A DNA stretch of 64,000 nt, from positions 310,001-374,000 of the forward strand of contig NZ_JACEFJ010000003.1 of assembly GCF_015354735.1 (NCBI RefSeq), given 5' to 3'. The translations under genes were made by a program, and so were the position numbers. The notes beneath the pieces are model-generated. The model was given only the letters and a program-made list of their open reading frames with translations, was not told the origin of the DNA and did no database searches. This document shows positions 43,020-52,524 of the stretch, piece by piece; position 1 is the first letter of the stretch; every line of letters starts with the position of its first letter. Origin of the DNA: Pararhodonellum marinum (GTDB lineage Bacteria > Bacteroidota > Bacteroidia > Cytophagales > Cyclobacteriaceae).

Positions 43020-44188
43020 GGTTTTTTGTTTTGGCTTTCAGGTTTTGTCTTCCCGGATTTTTTGTCAAAGAAAAGCCATTCTATCGCTTTTGGGAACTCT
43101 GCGCTCCAATAGCTTTCATTGTGCTTGCCCTCCAAATTGATGCTTAGCTTCACTTCCATTTTATCTTTGAGCGCTTCTCTTTTCAACAGTCTTTTTTTGA
43201 ATTTTTTGACGTGTTTGATCATGGTTTCACTTTCGTCACCACCTGCATAGAGGTAGACCTTGGTTTCTCCGGGATCCACAAAATCCAAAAAGGAAAGCTT
43301 CATCTTGGGAATCACCCATAATGAAGGTGAAAATATCATCAATTTGCCATACACTTCAGGATACATCACACCACTGAAAATACTGACCAAACCTCCCATT
43401 GAACTTCCTCCGATGCCTGTATATTCCCTTGCAGACTTTGTCCGGAAATTTCGGTCCACAAAAGGTTTTAGGGTATCCGTGACAAAACGGATGTACTTTT
43501 TACCCTCTCCCTGACCGAGTATCGTTCTCCCTACATTGTATTCCAGCAACCGCTCTTTCTCGGCATGTTCGATGGCGATGATGATGATCTTACCAATGCC
43601 ATAATCAGACATAACGGCCAATTTTTTATCAATTTCCCAATTCCCATAAGCAGCATTTTCATTGAAAAGATTCTGTGCATCCTGAAGGTACAAAACCGGA
43701 TAAAACTCATCTGAGGTTTCGTAATCGTGAGGTAATAAAGCCCAGATTTTTCTTTTTTTGTTGAGCTGGGGAATTTCAAACTCCTCTGAAATGAGATGAA
43801 CTTTAGGGAGCTGACTGGGCCTGAAGGGCAGCCAGTTTTTTCTCCACCGTGCCACCAATTCCTCTTTGGGTTGGGTAAAATCATCGCAGACCCGATTTTC
43901 TGTCTTGTTTCCATACCGGTCAATTTCCACTTCTGACCAATCCCCTTTGGTGAATTTATAAAGCAACTGTTTAGGAAACTTAAAATCATGGGGAAACATA
44001 TATTCGTACACCCCTTCCTTGATTTTCCGCATCAAAAAACGCCTGTCTTGTGTGGCCCATTGGTTGAAATTGCCTGAAATATAAACGGGTCTGTCATCGT
44101 CGTCCTCCGTGCGGAGTTTGATCACAAAAGGATTGGTCGAAGTATGGGCTTTCTCTACTGATATTGGACGCTGCTTACTTAAATCCAT
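43016..44188 (-). CDS. Esterase with N-terminal carbohydrate-binding/E-set-like domain
   Basis: 390 aa from the ATG at 44186-44188 (MDLSKQRPISVEKA). Residues about 20-110 look like an AMPK-glycogen-binding/E-set module (VYISGNFNQWATQDRRFLM, VYEYMFPHDFKF). From about 150 follows an enterochelin-esterase-type alpha/beta hydrolase (PVLYLQDAQNLF, nucleophile GIGGSSMGGLVSI, late GKHNESYWSAEFP with His). Likely cytosolic (no signal) esterase acting on a sugar- or siderophore-like ester; substrate unknown. First gene of the three-gene operon; ATGA overlap with the aminopeptidase gene. Confidence 0.85.
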   Translation of the reverse strand: MDLSKQRPISVEKAHTSTNPFVIKLRTEDDDDRPVYISGNFNQWATQDRRFLMRKIKEGVYEYMFPHDFKFPKQLLYKFTKGDWSEVEIDRYGNKTENRVCDDFTQPKEELVARWRKNWLPFRPSQLPKVHLISEEFEIPQLNKKRKIWALLPHDYETSDEFYPVLYLQDAQNLFNENAAYGNWEIDKKLAVMSDYGIGKIIIIAIEHAEKERLLEYNVGRTILGQGEGKKYIRFVTDTLKPFVDRNFRTKSAREYTGIGGSSMGGLVSIFSGVMYPEVYGKLMIFSPSLWVIPKMKLSFLDFVDPGETKVYLYAGGDESETMIKHVKKFKKRLLKREALKDKMEVKLSINLEGKHNESYWSAEFPKAIEWLFFDKKSGKTKPESQNKKP

Positions 44189-44570
44189 GCTAAACAAAAG
44201 CAATTCTAAATTGGTGTGAAAAGGTAAAATTAGACTTTTGGATGGGAATAAATTCAATTTTCGATTTAATTTTCAAACCGTAATATCAAACTTTTGTTGA
44301 ATTAAATGAATGGAACACAGGCAACGCTGTTTTTACTGAGGTTAAAAGACAAATTATAGACTTCAACGATTTTTCTTCTTGAATACCCATGGAAAGCAGC
44401 AACACTCCAATTAGAAAACTACAGTTTGCAATTTCGCAGGAGCATGATACCATTGTTTTCTTACTTCATATAAATCAATCAGGTAAATTCTTTCCCCCTA
44501 ACCCAAATTGTTTCGAAAATTTTCTATTTTAGGTGATTGACATCAATCTCAATGTTATTCACAACATACT
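44189..44570. other. Divergent intergenic region, promoters expected
   Basis: 382 bp, AT-rich. It must carry the promoters of the esterase operon (-) and the BASS transporter (+), but no box is convincing. A 47-codon plus-strand frame at 44389-44532 (starts MESSNTPIRKLQF) has no recognisable features and is not called. Nothing else seen. Confidence 0.5.
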
Positions 44571-45452
44571 ATGGAAGAAAGTATTCTGACCGTCCTATTC
44601 CTGCCTCTGGCTTTGGCTTTTATCATGATGGGAATGGGCTTGTCCCTGACCATTTATGATTTTAAGCGAATTTTTTACCAACCAAAAGCTATATTGTTAG
44701 GGTTGGTTTGTCAGTTGATTTTACTTCCAATCTTGGGTTTTGCACTGATCAAGCTTTTCGGCTTGAGTGGGGCTTTGGCAGTAGGCGTCATGATCATAGC
44801 TGCCTGTCCTGGTGGTGCCACCTCCAACTTGATCTCCCACCTTTCCAAAGGGGATACCGCACTCTCTATCAGTTTAACTGCCATTTCTTCTTTGGTTACG
44901 GTGGCCACTATCCCGTTGATTGTCAATTTTTCCATTCGGTATTTCGGAGAAGAAGGCAGTGTCCTCCTTCCTTTGATGCAAACCATTGCCCAGATTTTTG
45001 TCATAACGATCATTCCGGTCTCCATAGGAATGATAATCAAAAGTAAGCGGCCGGATATTGCCAAGAAGGCTGATCCGCATGTAAGGCTATTTTCTGCCAT
45101 TTTCCTTGCTTTGATCATCTTGGCTGCCATTTTGAAAGAGCGGGCCAATCTAGTGGAGTTTTTTATTCAGGTCGGTCCTGTTACGCTCCTGCTCAATGTG
45201 CTATCTCTGTTGACGGGTTTGGTGGTAGCCAAATTGTTTTTGTTATCTCCCAAACACGGACTGACCATTTCCATAGAGTCAGGCATACAAAATGGGACTT
45301 TGGGGATCCTGGTTGCGGCCACCTTATTAAAAAATTCTGCCATGGCCATACCAAGTGCCATATACAGCCTCATCATGTTTATGACAGCGGTGTTTGTGAT
45401 CTACATAGGTCTTAAGATGTCCAAAAAAACTACCCAAGAAAAAGTGGTGTAA
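44571..45452 (+). CDS. Bile acid:sodium symporter (BASS) family protein
   Basis: 293 aa, nine to ten transmembrane helices. Contains the family pattern GMGLSLTIYDFKRIF, the crossover CPGGATSNLISHLSKGDTALSISLTAISSL and GIQNGTLGILVAATLL. Sodium-coupled uptake of an organic anion; true substrate unknown (bile acid naming is historical). No co-transcribed partner is apparent. Confidence 0.9.
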   Translation: MEESILTVLFLPLALAFIMMGMGLSLTIYDFKRIFYQPKAILLGLVCQLILLPILGFALIKLFGLSGALAVGVMIIAACPGGATSNLISHLSKGDTALSISLTAISSLVTVATIPLIVNFSIRYFGEEGSVLLPLMQTIAQIFVITIIPVSIGMIIKSKRPDIAKKADPHVRLFSAIFLALIILAAILKERANLVEFFIQVGPVTLLLNVLSLLTGLVVAKLFLLSPKHGLTISIESGIQNGTLGILVAATLLKNSAMAIPSAIYSLIMFMTAVFVIYIGLKMSKKTTQEKVV

Positions 45453-45740
45453 CGTCCACCTAAATTTTCCACATTTAACTTCTTCAGCGATTCTGTTGCT
45501 GCATTGAATTGGGTCAGGCTTCTTTTTATGTTCTAAAAGAAAAAAATCCATTGGTAGTATTTCAGAATTACCCTTTTTTCCTAGTCCTTTCACCCAAAAA
45601 TCAAGAGTTAGCCCAATTAAAATAGGCATTGGAAATCGGATAATCCCATAAAAATGATTAACTTAATGCTGATTGGAAAAAGTTGCATTAATACACTCCA
45701 TTGATCAATAAATGTTCCATTTTAAATCCAATTTTGTATT

Positions 45741-45941
45741 ATGTCTATTGTAAAAATCATTGAAGTCATTGCAAGCTCTGAAAGTAGTTTTGATGATGCT
45801 GTCCAAAATGCAGTAACTGAGGCCTCCAAATCAGTTCGAAACATCCAATCGGTGTATGTGGAAAACATGAAAGCGAAAGTAGAGGGTACCAAAATCGTCT
45901 CCTATGGAGTCAACGCCAAAATCTCATTCGTTGTCGATTAA
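45741..45941 (+). CDS. Dodecin family flavin-storage protein
   Basis: 66 aa. Matches dodecin: MSIVKIIEVIASSESSFDDAV, ASKSVRNIQSVYVENMKAKVEG and SYGVNAKISFVVD, where the Trp36-like stacking position is replaced (family members vary). Dodecins form hollow dodecamers that bind flavin dimers. Followed by a strong terminator (45959-46002). Confidence 0.9.
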   Translation: MSIVKIIEVIASSESSFDDAVQNAVTEASKSVRNIQSVYVENMKAKVEGTKIVSYGVNAKISFVVD

Positions 45942-45958
45942 ACCGCCTTAACATTTTG

Positions 45959-46002
45959 ACCCATGAACAGTTTGTAAAAGAAATGTCATGGGTCTTTTTT
46001 TG
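45959..46002 (+). terminator. Terminator after dodecin gene
   Basis: GACCCATGA (45959-45967) pairs with TCATGGGTC (45987-45995) across a 19-nt loop, followed by seven T. Confidence 0.85.
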
Positions 46003-46027
46003 TTAAATCACCCTAAACCCAATTCAC

Positions 46028-47272
46028 ATGAAGGAAAAAAAAGTATGTATCATAGGTGCAGGAGTTGCCGGTCTGGTGGCCGCATTGGAATTAGAGAAAT
46101 CAGGTTTCTCTCCGCTTATCATTGAAGCTTCGGATGCAGTTGGGGGAAGGATCAGAACGGACCAAAAGGATGGCTTTTTGTTTGATCGGGGGTTTCAGGT
46201 TTTGTTGACTGCCTATCCGGAGGCCAAACACTACCTGGACTATGATGCCCTTAAACTCCAAAATTTTAAGTCAGGGGCCATTATCCTTAAACCTGGAGAT
46301 ATTTTTAAAATAGCCGATCCATTGCGTGACCCTTCGCAGACCGCTAACATGCTTTTTTCTAAGGTAGGAACATTTGGAGACAAATGGAAAATGTTTAGGC
46401 TAAGCCAAAAGCTAAAAAAGAAAAGTCTGGAAGAAATCTTCGCTGCACCATCCATTCCTACCAATTTGTATTTGAAACAGCTGGGTTTTTCTGACAAAAT
46501 CATCAATTTATTTTTCAAACCTTTTTTTAGAGGTATTTTTTTAGAAAATGAGCTTGAAACCTCATCACGCATGTTTGAATTTGTATTCAAAATGTTTGCA
46601 GAAGGAGCCACAGCCATACCTGAAAATGGCATGCAGGAAATCCCCAAGCAACTGGCATCCAAACTGCTTAACTCCCATTTAAGGTTTCACACCAAAGTTT
46701 CAAAAATTGAACCAAGTGGCTTGGTGTTGGAAGACGGAGAAATCATACCGGCGGATGAGGTGATCATCGCCTGTCAGCCGGATAAAATTCTACCTCAGTT
46801 AAAGGGTGAATTTGGAGGCTTCCAGAACGTGGTCAACCTTTATTTCAGCCTTCATCAATCTTTTTTGGCTGAAAATATCATAGGGCTAATTCCAGACGAA
46901 ACCTTTTTGATCAACAACCTGGTCTTTATGACCGATGTCAGCAAGGCTTATGCGCCTAAGGAGCATTCGCTGCTTTCTGTATCCATTGTAAAAGATGTAG
47001 CGGAGGAAACCAACCTCCTAAGCAAAGTAACCTTGGAGCTGGAGGTATTATCAGGGATCAAAGCTGAACATTTTAAGCACCTACGTACTTATGTCATAGA
47101 GAAGGCTTTGCCAAAAGTAGATCAAATGCGGTATGACATGGCCCCATCAGAAACCCGAGTTAGGGACAACATATATCTGGCAGGAGATTATCTGCTTTAC
47201 GGTTCGCTCAATGCCGCCATGTTAGCTGGCCGAAAAGCTGCTCAGGCCGTCATATTGAACAGTAGACTTTAG
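46028..47272 (+). CDS. FAD-dependent oxidoreductase (protoporphyrinogen oxidase/amine oxidase-like)
   Basis: 414 aa. FAD-binding dinucleotide fold IIGAGVAGLVAALELEKSG, then the second signature EASDAVGGRIRTDQKDGFLFDRGFQV, typical of the PPOX/amine oxidase/phytoene desaturase group. C-terminal FAD contact DNIYLAGDYLLYGSLNAAMLAGRKAA. Cytosolic; the substrate could be a carotenoid, amine or other. Stop is immediately followed by the next ATG (47273), giving a two-gene operon. Confidence 0.85.
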   Translation: MKEKKVCIIGAGVAGLVAALELEKSGFSPLIIEASDAVGGRIRTDQKDGFLFDRGFQVLLTAYPEAKHYLDYDALKLQNFKSGAIILKPGDIFKIADPLRDPSQTANMLFSKVGTFGDKWKMFRLSQKLKKKSLEEIFAAPSIPTNLYLKQLGFSDKIINLFFKPFFRGIFLENELETSSRMFEFVFKMFAEGATAIPENGMQEIPKQLASKLLNSHLRFHTKVSKIEPSGLVLEDGEIIPADEVIIACQPDKILPQLKGEFGGFQNVVNLYFSLHQSFLAENIIGLIPDETFLINNLVFMTDVSKAYAPKEHSLLSVSIVKDVAEETNLLSKVTLELEVLSGIKAEHFKHLRTYVIEKALPKVDQMRYDMAPSETRVRDNIYLAGDYLLYGSLNAAMLAGRKAAQAVILNSRL

Positions 47273-48655
47273 ATGAAACAAACAGTAGCCATTGCAGGCG
47301 CCACAGGATATATCGGCCGTTGGTTTATAGAACGTTTTCGTGAGAAATACCATATTATAGGGCTAAGCAGGAGGGAGGTAGACCAAAATCCCTATCCAGA
47401 AGTCACTTGGCGGCAGGTGGAGTTGTATTCGATTACTTCCACCACAGAAGCCCTTAAAGGGGTTGATTATTGTATCTATCTGGTTCATTCTATGAGTGCC
47501 TCTGCCAGACTAAACCAGGGTAATTTCGAGGACACAGATCTTTTGTTGGCAGACAACTTTATCAGGGCCGCTGATGCCAATCAGGTTAAACAGATCATTT
47601 ATTTGGGGGGCATTTTGCCGAAAGAGACCCCTATAGAAAACACCAGTACCCACCTGAGGAGTCGCTGGGAGGTGGAAAGGACCTTGGGAAGTGGAAAGGC
47701 AGCACTTACCACACTTAGGGCCAGCATCATTGTAGGTCCGGGAGGAAGTTCCTTTGACATGGTCAAAAATCTGGTGCAAAAATTACCTGTCATGATGTGC
47801 CCCAAATGGACAGAGTCGGATACCCAACCCATTTCCCTTAGGGATACACTTCAGATCATGGACATCTGTATGGGTAACGAAAACACCTACGGGAAGGCCA
47901 TAGAGATCGGTAGCCCAGAGGTGATGACTTACAAAAACATGCTTCAGGAAACGGCCAAAGTAATGGGCCGGAAGCGGGTCATTTTTTCAGTGCCTTTTTT
48001 CTCACCGGGCTTTTCCAAATTCTGGGTGGGACTCTTCGGGGAAAGCCCACCTCAGCTTGTTTCTCCACTAGTGGAAAGTCTTCGACATACCATGACCGTA
48101 TCTCCGGACCTTGCTTTTGATGAAGCGGAAATTGATTACATGAATTTCGAGGAATCAGTGCGTTATGCCCTCGAAACCAAAGACAAACCACGTTTGCCAA
48201 GCTTTAAGGCATTGGAAAGACAAAAAAATACGGTAAGGAGTTTTCAGCGGCTACCCAACACCCGACATAAAAGTGTAAATTGGGTAGCCAACCGGTATAA
48301 GATCTGGTTGCCCACTTTTTTTCGGTTCTTGGTCAGTGCCCAAGAGGATGAAAAAGGAAGTGTTTGTTTTTTTCTTTCCCAAACGAAGAAACCCATGTTG
48401 CAATTGACCCTGATACAGGACCGGAGTGATAAGAAAAGGCAATTGTTTTACATCACAGGCGGTTGGCTGGTAAGACGGATGGATTATGGCTGGCTGGAAT
48501 TCAGGGATGTACTCAATGGAGAATACATCATCACAGCCATCCATGAATTTGTGCCCAGATTGCCGTGGCTTTTGTATGTAAACACCCAGGCAAGGGTGCA
48601 TCTGTGGGTCATGAGAAGGTTTGGTAAATATTTGGAAAAATTCAAAGAAAACTAA
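47273..48655 (+). CDS. NAD(P)-binding SDR-type protein with DUF2867 domain
   Basis: 460 aa. Atypical SDR N-terminus IAGATGYIGRWFIERF, then YCIYLVHSMSASARLN and IIYLGGILPKETP. From about 320 comes a second module (PNTRHKSVNWVANRY to LPRWLLYVNTQARVHLWVMRRFGKYL) that fits DUF2867. Such fused proteins are found across bacteria with no firm function. Starts the base after the FAD oxidoreductase stop, so the two probably act in one pathway (inference). Confidence 0.85.
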   Translation: MKQTVAIAGATGYIGRWFIERFREKYHIIGLSRREVDQNPYPEVTWRQVELYSITSTTEALKGVDYCIYLVHSMSASARLNQGNFEDTDLLLADNFIRAADANQVKQIIYLGGILPKETPIENTSTHLRSRWEVERTLGSGKAALTTLRASIIVGPGGSSFDMVKNLVQKLPVMMCPKWTESDTQPISLRDTLQIMDICMGNENTYGKAIEIGSPEVMTYKNMLQETAKVMGRKRVIFSVPFFSPGFSKFWVGLFGESPPQLVSPLVESLRHTMTVSPDLAFDEAEIDYMNFEESVRYALETKDKPRLPSFKALERQKNTVRSFQRLPNTRHKSVNWVANRYKIWLPTFFRFLVSAQEDEKGSVCFFLSQTKKPMLQLTLIQDRSDKKRQLFYITGGWLVRRMDYGWLEFRDVLNGEYIITAIHEFVPRLPWLLYVNTQARVHLWVMRRFGKYLEKFKEN

Positions 48656-48656
48656 C

Positions 48657-49604
48657 ATGAAAGCATTAAAATTTGAAAACGGAGATACAATGCCCAACCT
48701 TGGATTGGGTACCTGGCTTTCTGACAAGGGTGAAGTGCATGATGCGGTCCTGGAAGCCATCAAAATTGGCTATCGGCATATTGATTGTGCTCATATTTAC
48801 AAAAATGAACAGGAAATAGGGGAAGCTTTAGCCAAAGCCTTCAAGGATGGTTTGGTCAAAAGGGAAGAGATGTGGATCACTTCCAAGCTTTGGAACAATG
48901 CCCATAAAAAGGAAAAGGTTTGGCCCGCCTTTGAAACCAGCTTAGAGCATCTTCAATTGGATTATTTAGACCTTTATCTCATCCATTGGCCTTTGGTATT
49001 GGAGGATGATGTGGAATTCCCGACTAAAGGATCTGATTTTGTCCCATTGTCAGAGGTACCCTTGATTGAGACCTGGGAAACCCTGGAAACCATTCATCAA
49101 AAAGGACTCGCGAGACACATCGGGGTTTCGAATTTCAACAGCAATCATCTCAATGAACTGTTGCAAAAGGCCAAGACAAAACCTGAACTGAATCAGATCG
49201 AACTTCATCCCTTTTTGCCCCAAAACAAACTCACGCGGTTTTGTAAAGACAATGGCATTCTTTTGACAGCGTACGGGCCTTTGGGGGCGGCTTACAGGAT
49301 AAAGATGGAAGGGCTGGATTTACCTGTACTGATGGAAGCTGAGGCAGTCAAGGATTTGGCGGAGAAACACCAGGCTACTCCGGCCCAAATCGTTTTACGC
49401 TGGGGCATTCAAAAAGGCTTTGCAGTGATACCAAAATCCACCAATCCCAAGCGGATCAAGGAAAACTTCGGTGCATGGTCTTTGCAATTGGATGAAGAGG
49501 ACATGGCCAAACTCGATCAGCTAGAAGGTCCATATCGCTTTACCACTGGCAATGTTTGGACCCCTGAAGATGGGCCTTACAAACAGGAGGATTTGTGGGA
49601 GTAG
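48657..49604 (+). CDS. Aldo/keto reductase (copy 1)
   Basis: 315 aa from the ATG at 48657; a longer frame from 48621 overlaps the preceding gene. AKR TIM barrel: GDTMPNLGLGTW, catalytic tetrad Asp-Tyr-Lys-His in HIDCAHIYKNEQEIG, ITSKLWNNAHK and DLYLIHWP; C-terminal NADPH motif IPKSTNPKRIKENFGA. NADPH-dependent carbonyl reduction. About 52% similar by eye to the second copy at 49916, so a tandem duplication is likely. Confidence 0.92.
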   Translation: MKALKFENGDTMPNLGLGTWLSDKGEVHDAVLEAIKIGYRHIDCAHIYKNEQEIGEALAKAFKDGLVKREEMWITSKLWNNAHKKEKVWPAFETSLEHLQLDYLDLYLIHWPLVLEDDVEFPTKGSDFVPLSEVPLIETWETLETIHQKGLARHIGVSNFNSNHLNELLQKAKTKPELNQIELHPFLPQNKLTRFCKDNGILLTAYGPLGAAYRIKMEGLDLPVLMEAEAVKDLAEKHQATPAQIVLRWGIQKGFAVIPKSTNPKRIKENFGAWSLQLDEEDMAKLDQLEGPYRFTTGNVWTPEDGPYKQEDLWE

Positions 49605-49915
49605 ATTAATTGAAAGGGGATGGAGGGAGGCTGCCAAATGTAATCAAACATCCCTCCGGATTTTAGAAGACCCTTCGGCAAGCTCCCTCCTCAGGCGGGC
49701 AGGCAGGGTGACGGTAAAAGGGGGGACAGTTTTCAAATTTCCGAAAATGTCATGCTTATTCTAAAAGCTTTCGGGATTAGCCCGCCTTTCTAGGGCAGGT
49801 ATCTCTTCGGAAATATGAAGACTCCCTCCTTTGGCGGGCAGGCTTAGCTCCTCTCAGAGTGACGGTTAAAAGTGCGATAGTTGACATAAATAAATTTGAT
49901 TCAAAAACCAACATT
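49605..49915. other. Repeat-bearing spacer between tandem aldo/keto reductase genes
   Basis: 311 bp, no gene. Contains dispersed short repeats: CAGGCGGGCAGGCAGGGTGACGG at about 49694, GCCCGCCTTTCTAGGGCAGG at about 49780 and CTCCCTCCTTTGGCGGGCAGG at about 49830, followed by CTCAGAGTGACGGT. The GCGGGCAGG cores recall the insert at 3272-3293 in the intron. Nothing regulatory recognised. Confidence 0.6.
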
Positions 49916-50875
49916 ATGAAAAACCACATCACATTCAAAAACGGAGATTCCATGCCAAAACTCGGTTTGGGCACCTGGAAATCTGAACCGGGGGAAGTCT
50001 ACCAGGCTGTTATCTGGGCCATAGAGGCAGGGTACCGTCACATCGATTGTGCGGCTATTTATCAAAATGAAAAGGAAGTAGGGGCGGCCCTGTATACGGC
50101 TTTTAAAAACAACCTGGTCAAAAGAGAGGACATGTTTATCACCTCCAAGCTTTGGAACAATGCCCACCTGGAAGATGCCGTGATTCCTGCTCTTGAACAG
50201 TCCCTGAGTGACCTTCAATTGGATTATCTGGATCTCTATTTGGTCCATTGGCCCATTGCATTCAAGCAGGAGGTGGGTTTTCCACGGACCCAAGACGGCT
50301 TTCTCACTTATCAGGAAGCACCTCTTTCAGGCACCTGGAAAGGGATGGAAGCTGCCCAAGAGCAAGGGCTGACCAAGCACATCGGCGTCTCTAATTTTAA
50401 TTCACTCAAACTCAAAGAAATCATGAAAGGGGCGAACAGGGTGCCTGAAATGAATCAGATTGAGCTACATCCTCTGTTGCCTCAACATGCCCTGGTTGAC
50501 TTCTGCCGAAAGCATGACATTCAAGTCACTGCTTATTCACCATTGGGCTCTTCGGATCGGGCTAGTTCCATGAAAAAAGATGATGAACCTTTGTTGATGG
50601 AAGATGAGGTAGTCAAAGGCATTGCTGAAAAACAGGGAGTCAGCCCTGCACAGATTTTGATTGCTTGGGCCTTGCACCGGGACACGGTGGTGATCCCCAA
50701 ATCGGTCAATCAAGACAGAATCAAGCAAAATTTTGCCGCTCAGAAAATTGAACTTGAATCAGCAGACATGGAAAAGCTCAACCACATGGAAAGTTCCTAT
50801 CGCTTTGTAGATGGCAGTTTTTTCACTTTTGAGGGCAGTCCTTACCAATTGAGTGATCTTTGGGAAGATGCCTGA
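49916..50875 (+). CDS. Aldo/keto reductase (copy 2)
   Basis: 319 aa from the ATG at 49916 (MKNHITFKNGDSMPKLG). AKR tetrad in HIDCAAIYQNEKEVG, ITSKLWNNAHLE and DLYLVHWP; cofactor motif VIPKSVNQDRIKQNFA. Paralogue of the gene at 48657 in the same direction, with conserved end PYQLSDLWE/PYKQEDLWE. Cytosolic NADPH-dependent reductase of unknown carbonyl substrate. Confidence 0.92.
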   Translation: MKNHITFKNGDSMPKLGLGTWKSEPGEVYQAVIWAIEAGYRHIDCAAIYQNEKEVGAALYTAFKNNLVKREDMFITSKLWNNAHLEDAVIPALEQSLSDLQLDYLDLYLVHWPIAFKQEVGFPRTQDGFLTYQEAPLSGTWKGMEAAQEQGLTKHIGVSNFNSLKLKEIMKGANRVPEMNQIELHPLLPQHALVDFCRKHDIQVTAYSPLGSSDRASSMKKDDEPLLMEDEVVKGIAEKQGVSPAQILIAWALHRDTVVIPKSVNQDRIKQNFAAQKIELESADMEKLNHMESSYRFVDGSFFTFEGSPYQLSDLWEDA

Positions 50876-50888
50876 TGCATCATCGAAG

Positions 50889-50919
50889 GATTGGTTTATC
50901 TTTGTTTTCAAACCAATCC
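50889..50919 (+). promoter_or_regulatory. Palindrome overlapping a TATCTTTG promoter box
   Basis: Perfect inverted repeat GGATTGGTTT (50889-50898) / AAACCAATCC (50910-50919) immediately before the ATG at 50921. TATCTTTG, a good -7 box, lies at 50897-50904 inside it. It looks like an operator or a leader hairpin. Confidence 0.5.
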
Positions 50920-50920
50920 G

Positions 50921-51562
50921 ATGAAGATGAAAAAAGTATGCTTGTGTCTTGGCCTGATCTTTTGGGCTTACCTTCCCCTTTTTGCACAGGTCAATGAGTC
51001 AGATGTTGACCATGAACCCCTTGAAACCTTGGTCGCTTACATGACTGGCTTTTTCAGCAGTGAAGCCCAGTCTTTGGAAGATCAGGACTACTTTCACATC
51101 ACGCTTTGTATGAAGGAATTTTCAGCTGATGAGGGAGGCCATTGGCTCTATGTGGAGCAAGCCGCAGCAAGCACACCTGCCCAGCCTTACCGTCAAAGGA
51201 TTTATCATGTGTTTGTAGAAGAGGAAGGTGTGTTAACTAGCAAGGTCTATGAAATGCAGAATCCCGAAGACTATATAGGTGCCTGTTCAGATCTTTCCCT
51301 TTTGGGAAAGATAAACCTGAATGAATTGATAGACCGGCAAGGTTGTGCCATCCTGCTCAATCTTACCGATGAGGGAACTTTTATTGGTTCCACCGATGGC
51401 AAAACCTGTTTGAGTTCGCTGCGGGGAGCAGCATACGCTACCTCAGAGGTCGTCATTCACCGGGATTACCTGTGGAGTTGGGACAGGGGCTGGGATAAAG
51501 GAGACCAACAGGTATGGGGTGCAGAAAAGGGGGCTTACAGGTTTGACAAGTTATCGGAATGA
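50921..51562 (+). CDS. CpcT/CpeT-type chromophore lyase-like secreted protein
   Basis: 213 aa from the ATG at 50921. Signal peptide MKKVCLCLGLIFWAYLPLFAQ, then LETLVAYMTGFFSSEAQSLED, HWLYVEQAAASTPAQPYRQRIYHV and GTFIGSTDGKTCLSSLRGAAYATSEV, the CpeT/CpcT (DUF1001) pattern. In cyanobacteria this family attaches bilins to phycobiliproteins; with a signal peptide and no phycobiliproteins in this phylum, the Bacteroidota version must do something else. Function unknown. Confidence 0.8.
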   Translation: MKMKKVCLCLGLIFWAYLPLFAQVNESDVDHEPLETLVAYMTGFFSSEAQSLEDQDYFHITLCMKEFSADEGGHWLYVEQAAASTPAQPYRQRIYHVFVEEEGVLTSKVYEMQNPEDYIGACSDLSLLGKINLNELIDRQGCAILLNLTDEGTFIGSTDGKTCLSSLRGAAYATSEVVIHRDYLWSWDRGWDKGDQQVWGAEKGAYRFDKLSE

Positions 51563-51622
51563 GGTTAAACTATATAGGGATAGATCTGGTTTACTTATCA
51601 TACCAATGTTTTACCCACTGCA

Positions 51623-52192
51623 ATGACAAACATCACCATCATATCCGGAAGTCCCAGGGAATCAAGTTTGACCTACCGAGTAGCACTGCTATTAAAAAAA
51701 ACCTTTGAACAAGAAGCTGACCTAAACGTAACCTTGGTTGATGTGAGGGAATGGAAGCTTCCCTTACTTCAAAAAGTGTTTACCGGCTTGGAAAAAACCC
51801 CGGAAGAATACCGACCACTTTTCGAAATCATGGAGGATACCCATGGGTTTGTTTTGGTATCCCCTGAGTACAACGGAAGCTATTCTCCGGCTTTGAAAAA
51901 TTTACTGGACCATTTCCCCAAATCTGTCTATTCAGGCAAAACTTTTGGTTTTTCTACGGCCTCTCCCGGAGCCATGGGGGGTATGCGTGCTGCTCAACAA
52001 CTGTATTTGTTGGCTGGGGCTTTGTTTGGGATTCCATCCCCTATGATGCTGATCACTCCTAAACTGGAGGAAAAGATTGATGAGAAGGGAAACCTTATTG
52101 ATGAGGCCTTTAATAGTAACCTTGATAAATTCAAAAAGCAATACCTCAGCTTGGTAGAAAAACTGGGGGTGGTCAAGGAAGTTAAGTTTTAA
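51623..52192 (+). CDS. NAD(P)H-dependent FMN reductase
   Basis: 189 aa flavodoxin-like fold: ITIISGSPRESSLTYRVA (FMN phosphate loop GSPR.SS) and VLVSPEYNGSYSPALKNLLDHF (SPEYN flavin ring motif). NADPH-dependent reduction of FMN, quinones, azo or chromate compounds. The end, KFKKQYLSLVEKLG, is helical. Cytosolic; no partner evident. Confidence 0.9.
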   Translation: MTNITIISGSPRESSLTYRVALLLKKTFEQEADLNVTLVDVREWKLPLLQKVFTGLEKTPEEYRPLFEIMEDTHGFVLVSPEYNGSYSPALKNLLDHFPKSVYSGKTFGFSTASPGAMGGMRAAQQLYLLAGALFGIPSPMMLITPKLEEKIDEKGNLIDEAFNSNLDKFKKQYLSLVEKLGVVKEVKF

Positions 52193-52249
52193 TTGGACTT
52201 TTTTCGGAATCTTGCCTAATTTAGAAGTGCATTAAATCCAGCACCGGAA

Positions 52250-52462
52250 ATGAACTTTGACGTATTTACCTCTGAATTGGCTTGGGTCATTCTCAAGACT
52301 GTATCTTCCATTGCCTTTGTGCTCTTCTTGGTATCTTTTGTCCTGATTTTGATGAACAAACGGCTGCAGGTGAGAGATAAATTTCTCTGGCTTTTGGGGT
52401 CTTTGTTGCTGCCTATTCTCGGACCCATCCTCTTTATTACCATCGGAAGAACAGGACACTGA
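52250..52462 (+). CDS. PLDc_N domain small membrane protein
   Basis: 70 aa, two transmembrane helices (about 12-32, 46-65) with the phospholipase D N-terminal signature VRDKFLWLLGSLLLPILGPILFITIGR. Small stand-alone PLDc_N proteins are common in Bacteroidota and lack the catalytic HKD part. Function unknown, inner-membrane. Confidence 0.85.
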   Translation: MNFDVFTSELAWVILKTVSSIAFVLFLVSFVLILMNKRLQVRDKFLWLLGSLLLPILGPILFITIGRTGH

Positions 52463-52524
52463 TTCATTTTTCAGATTTTTTCATTAATTTGGTTGAGACC
52501 TGAAAACCTCAACTTAACCTGTTC

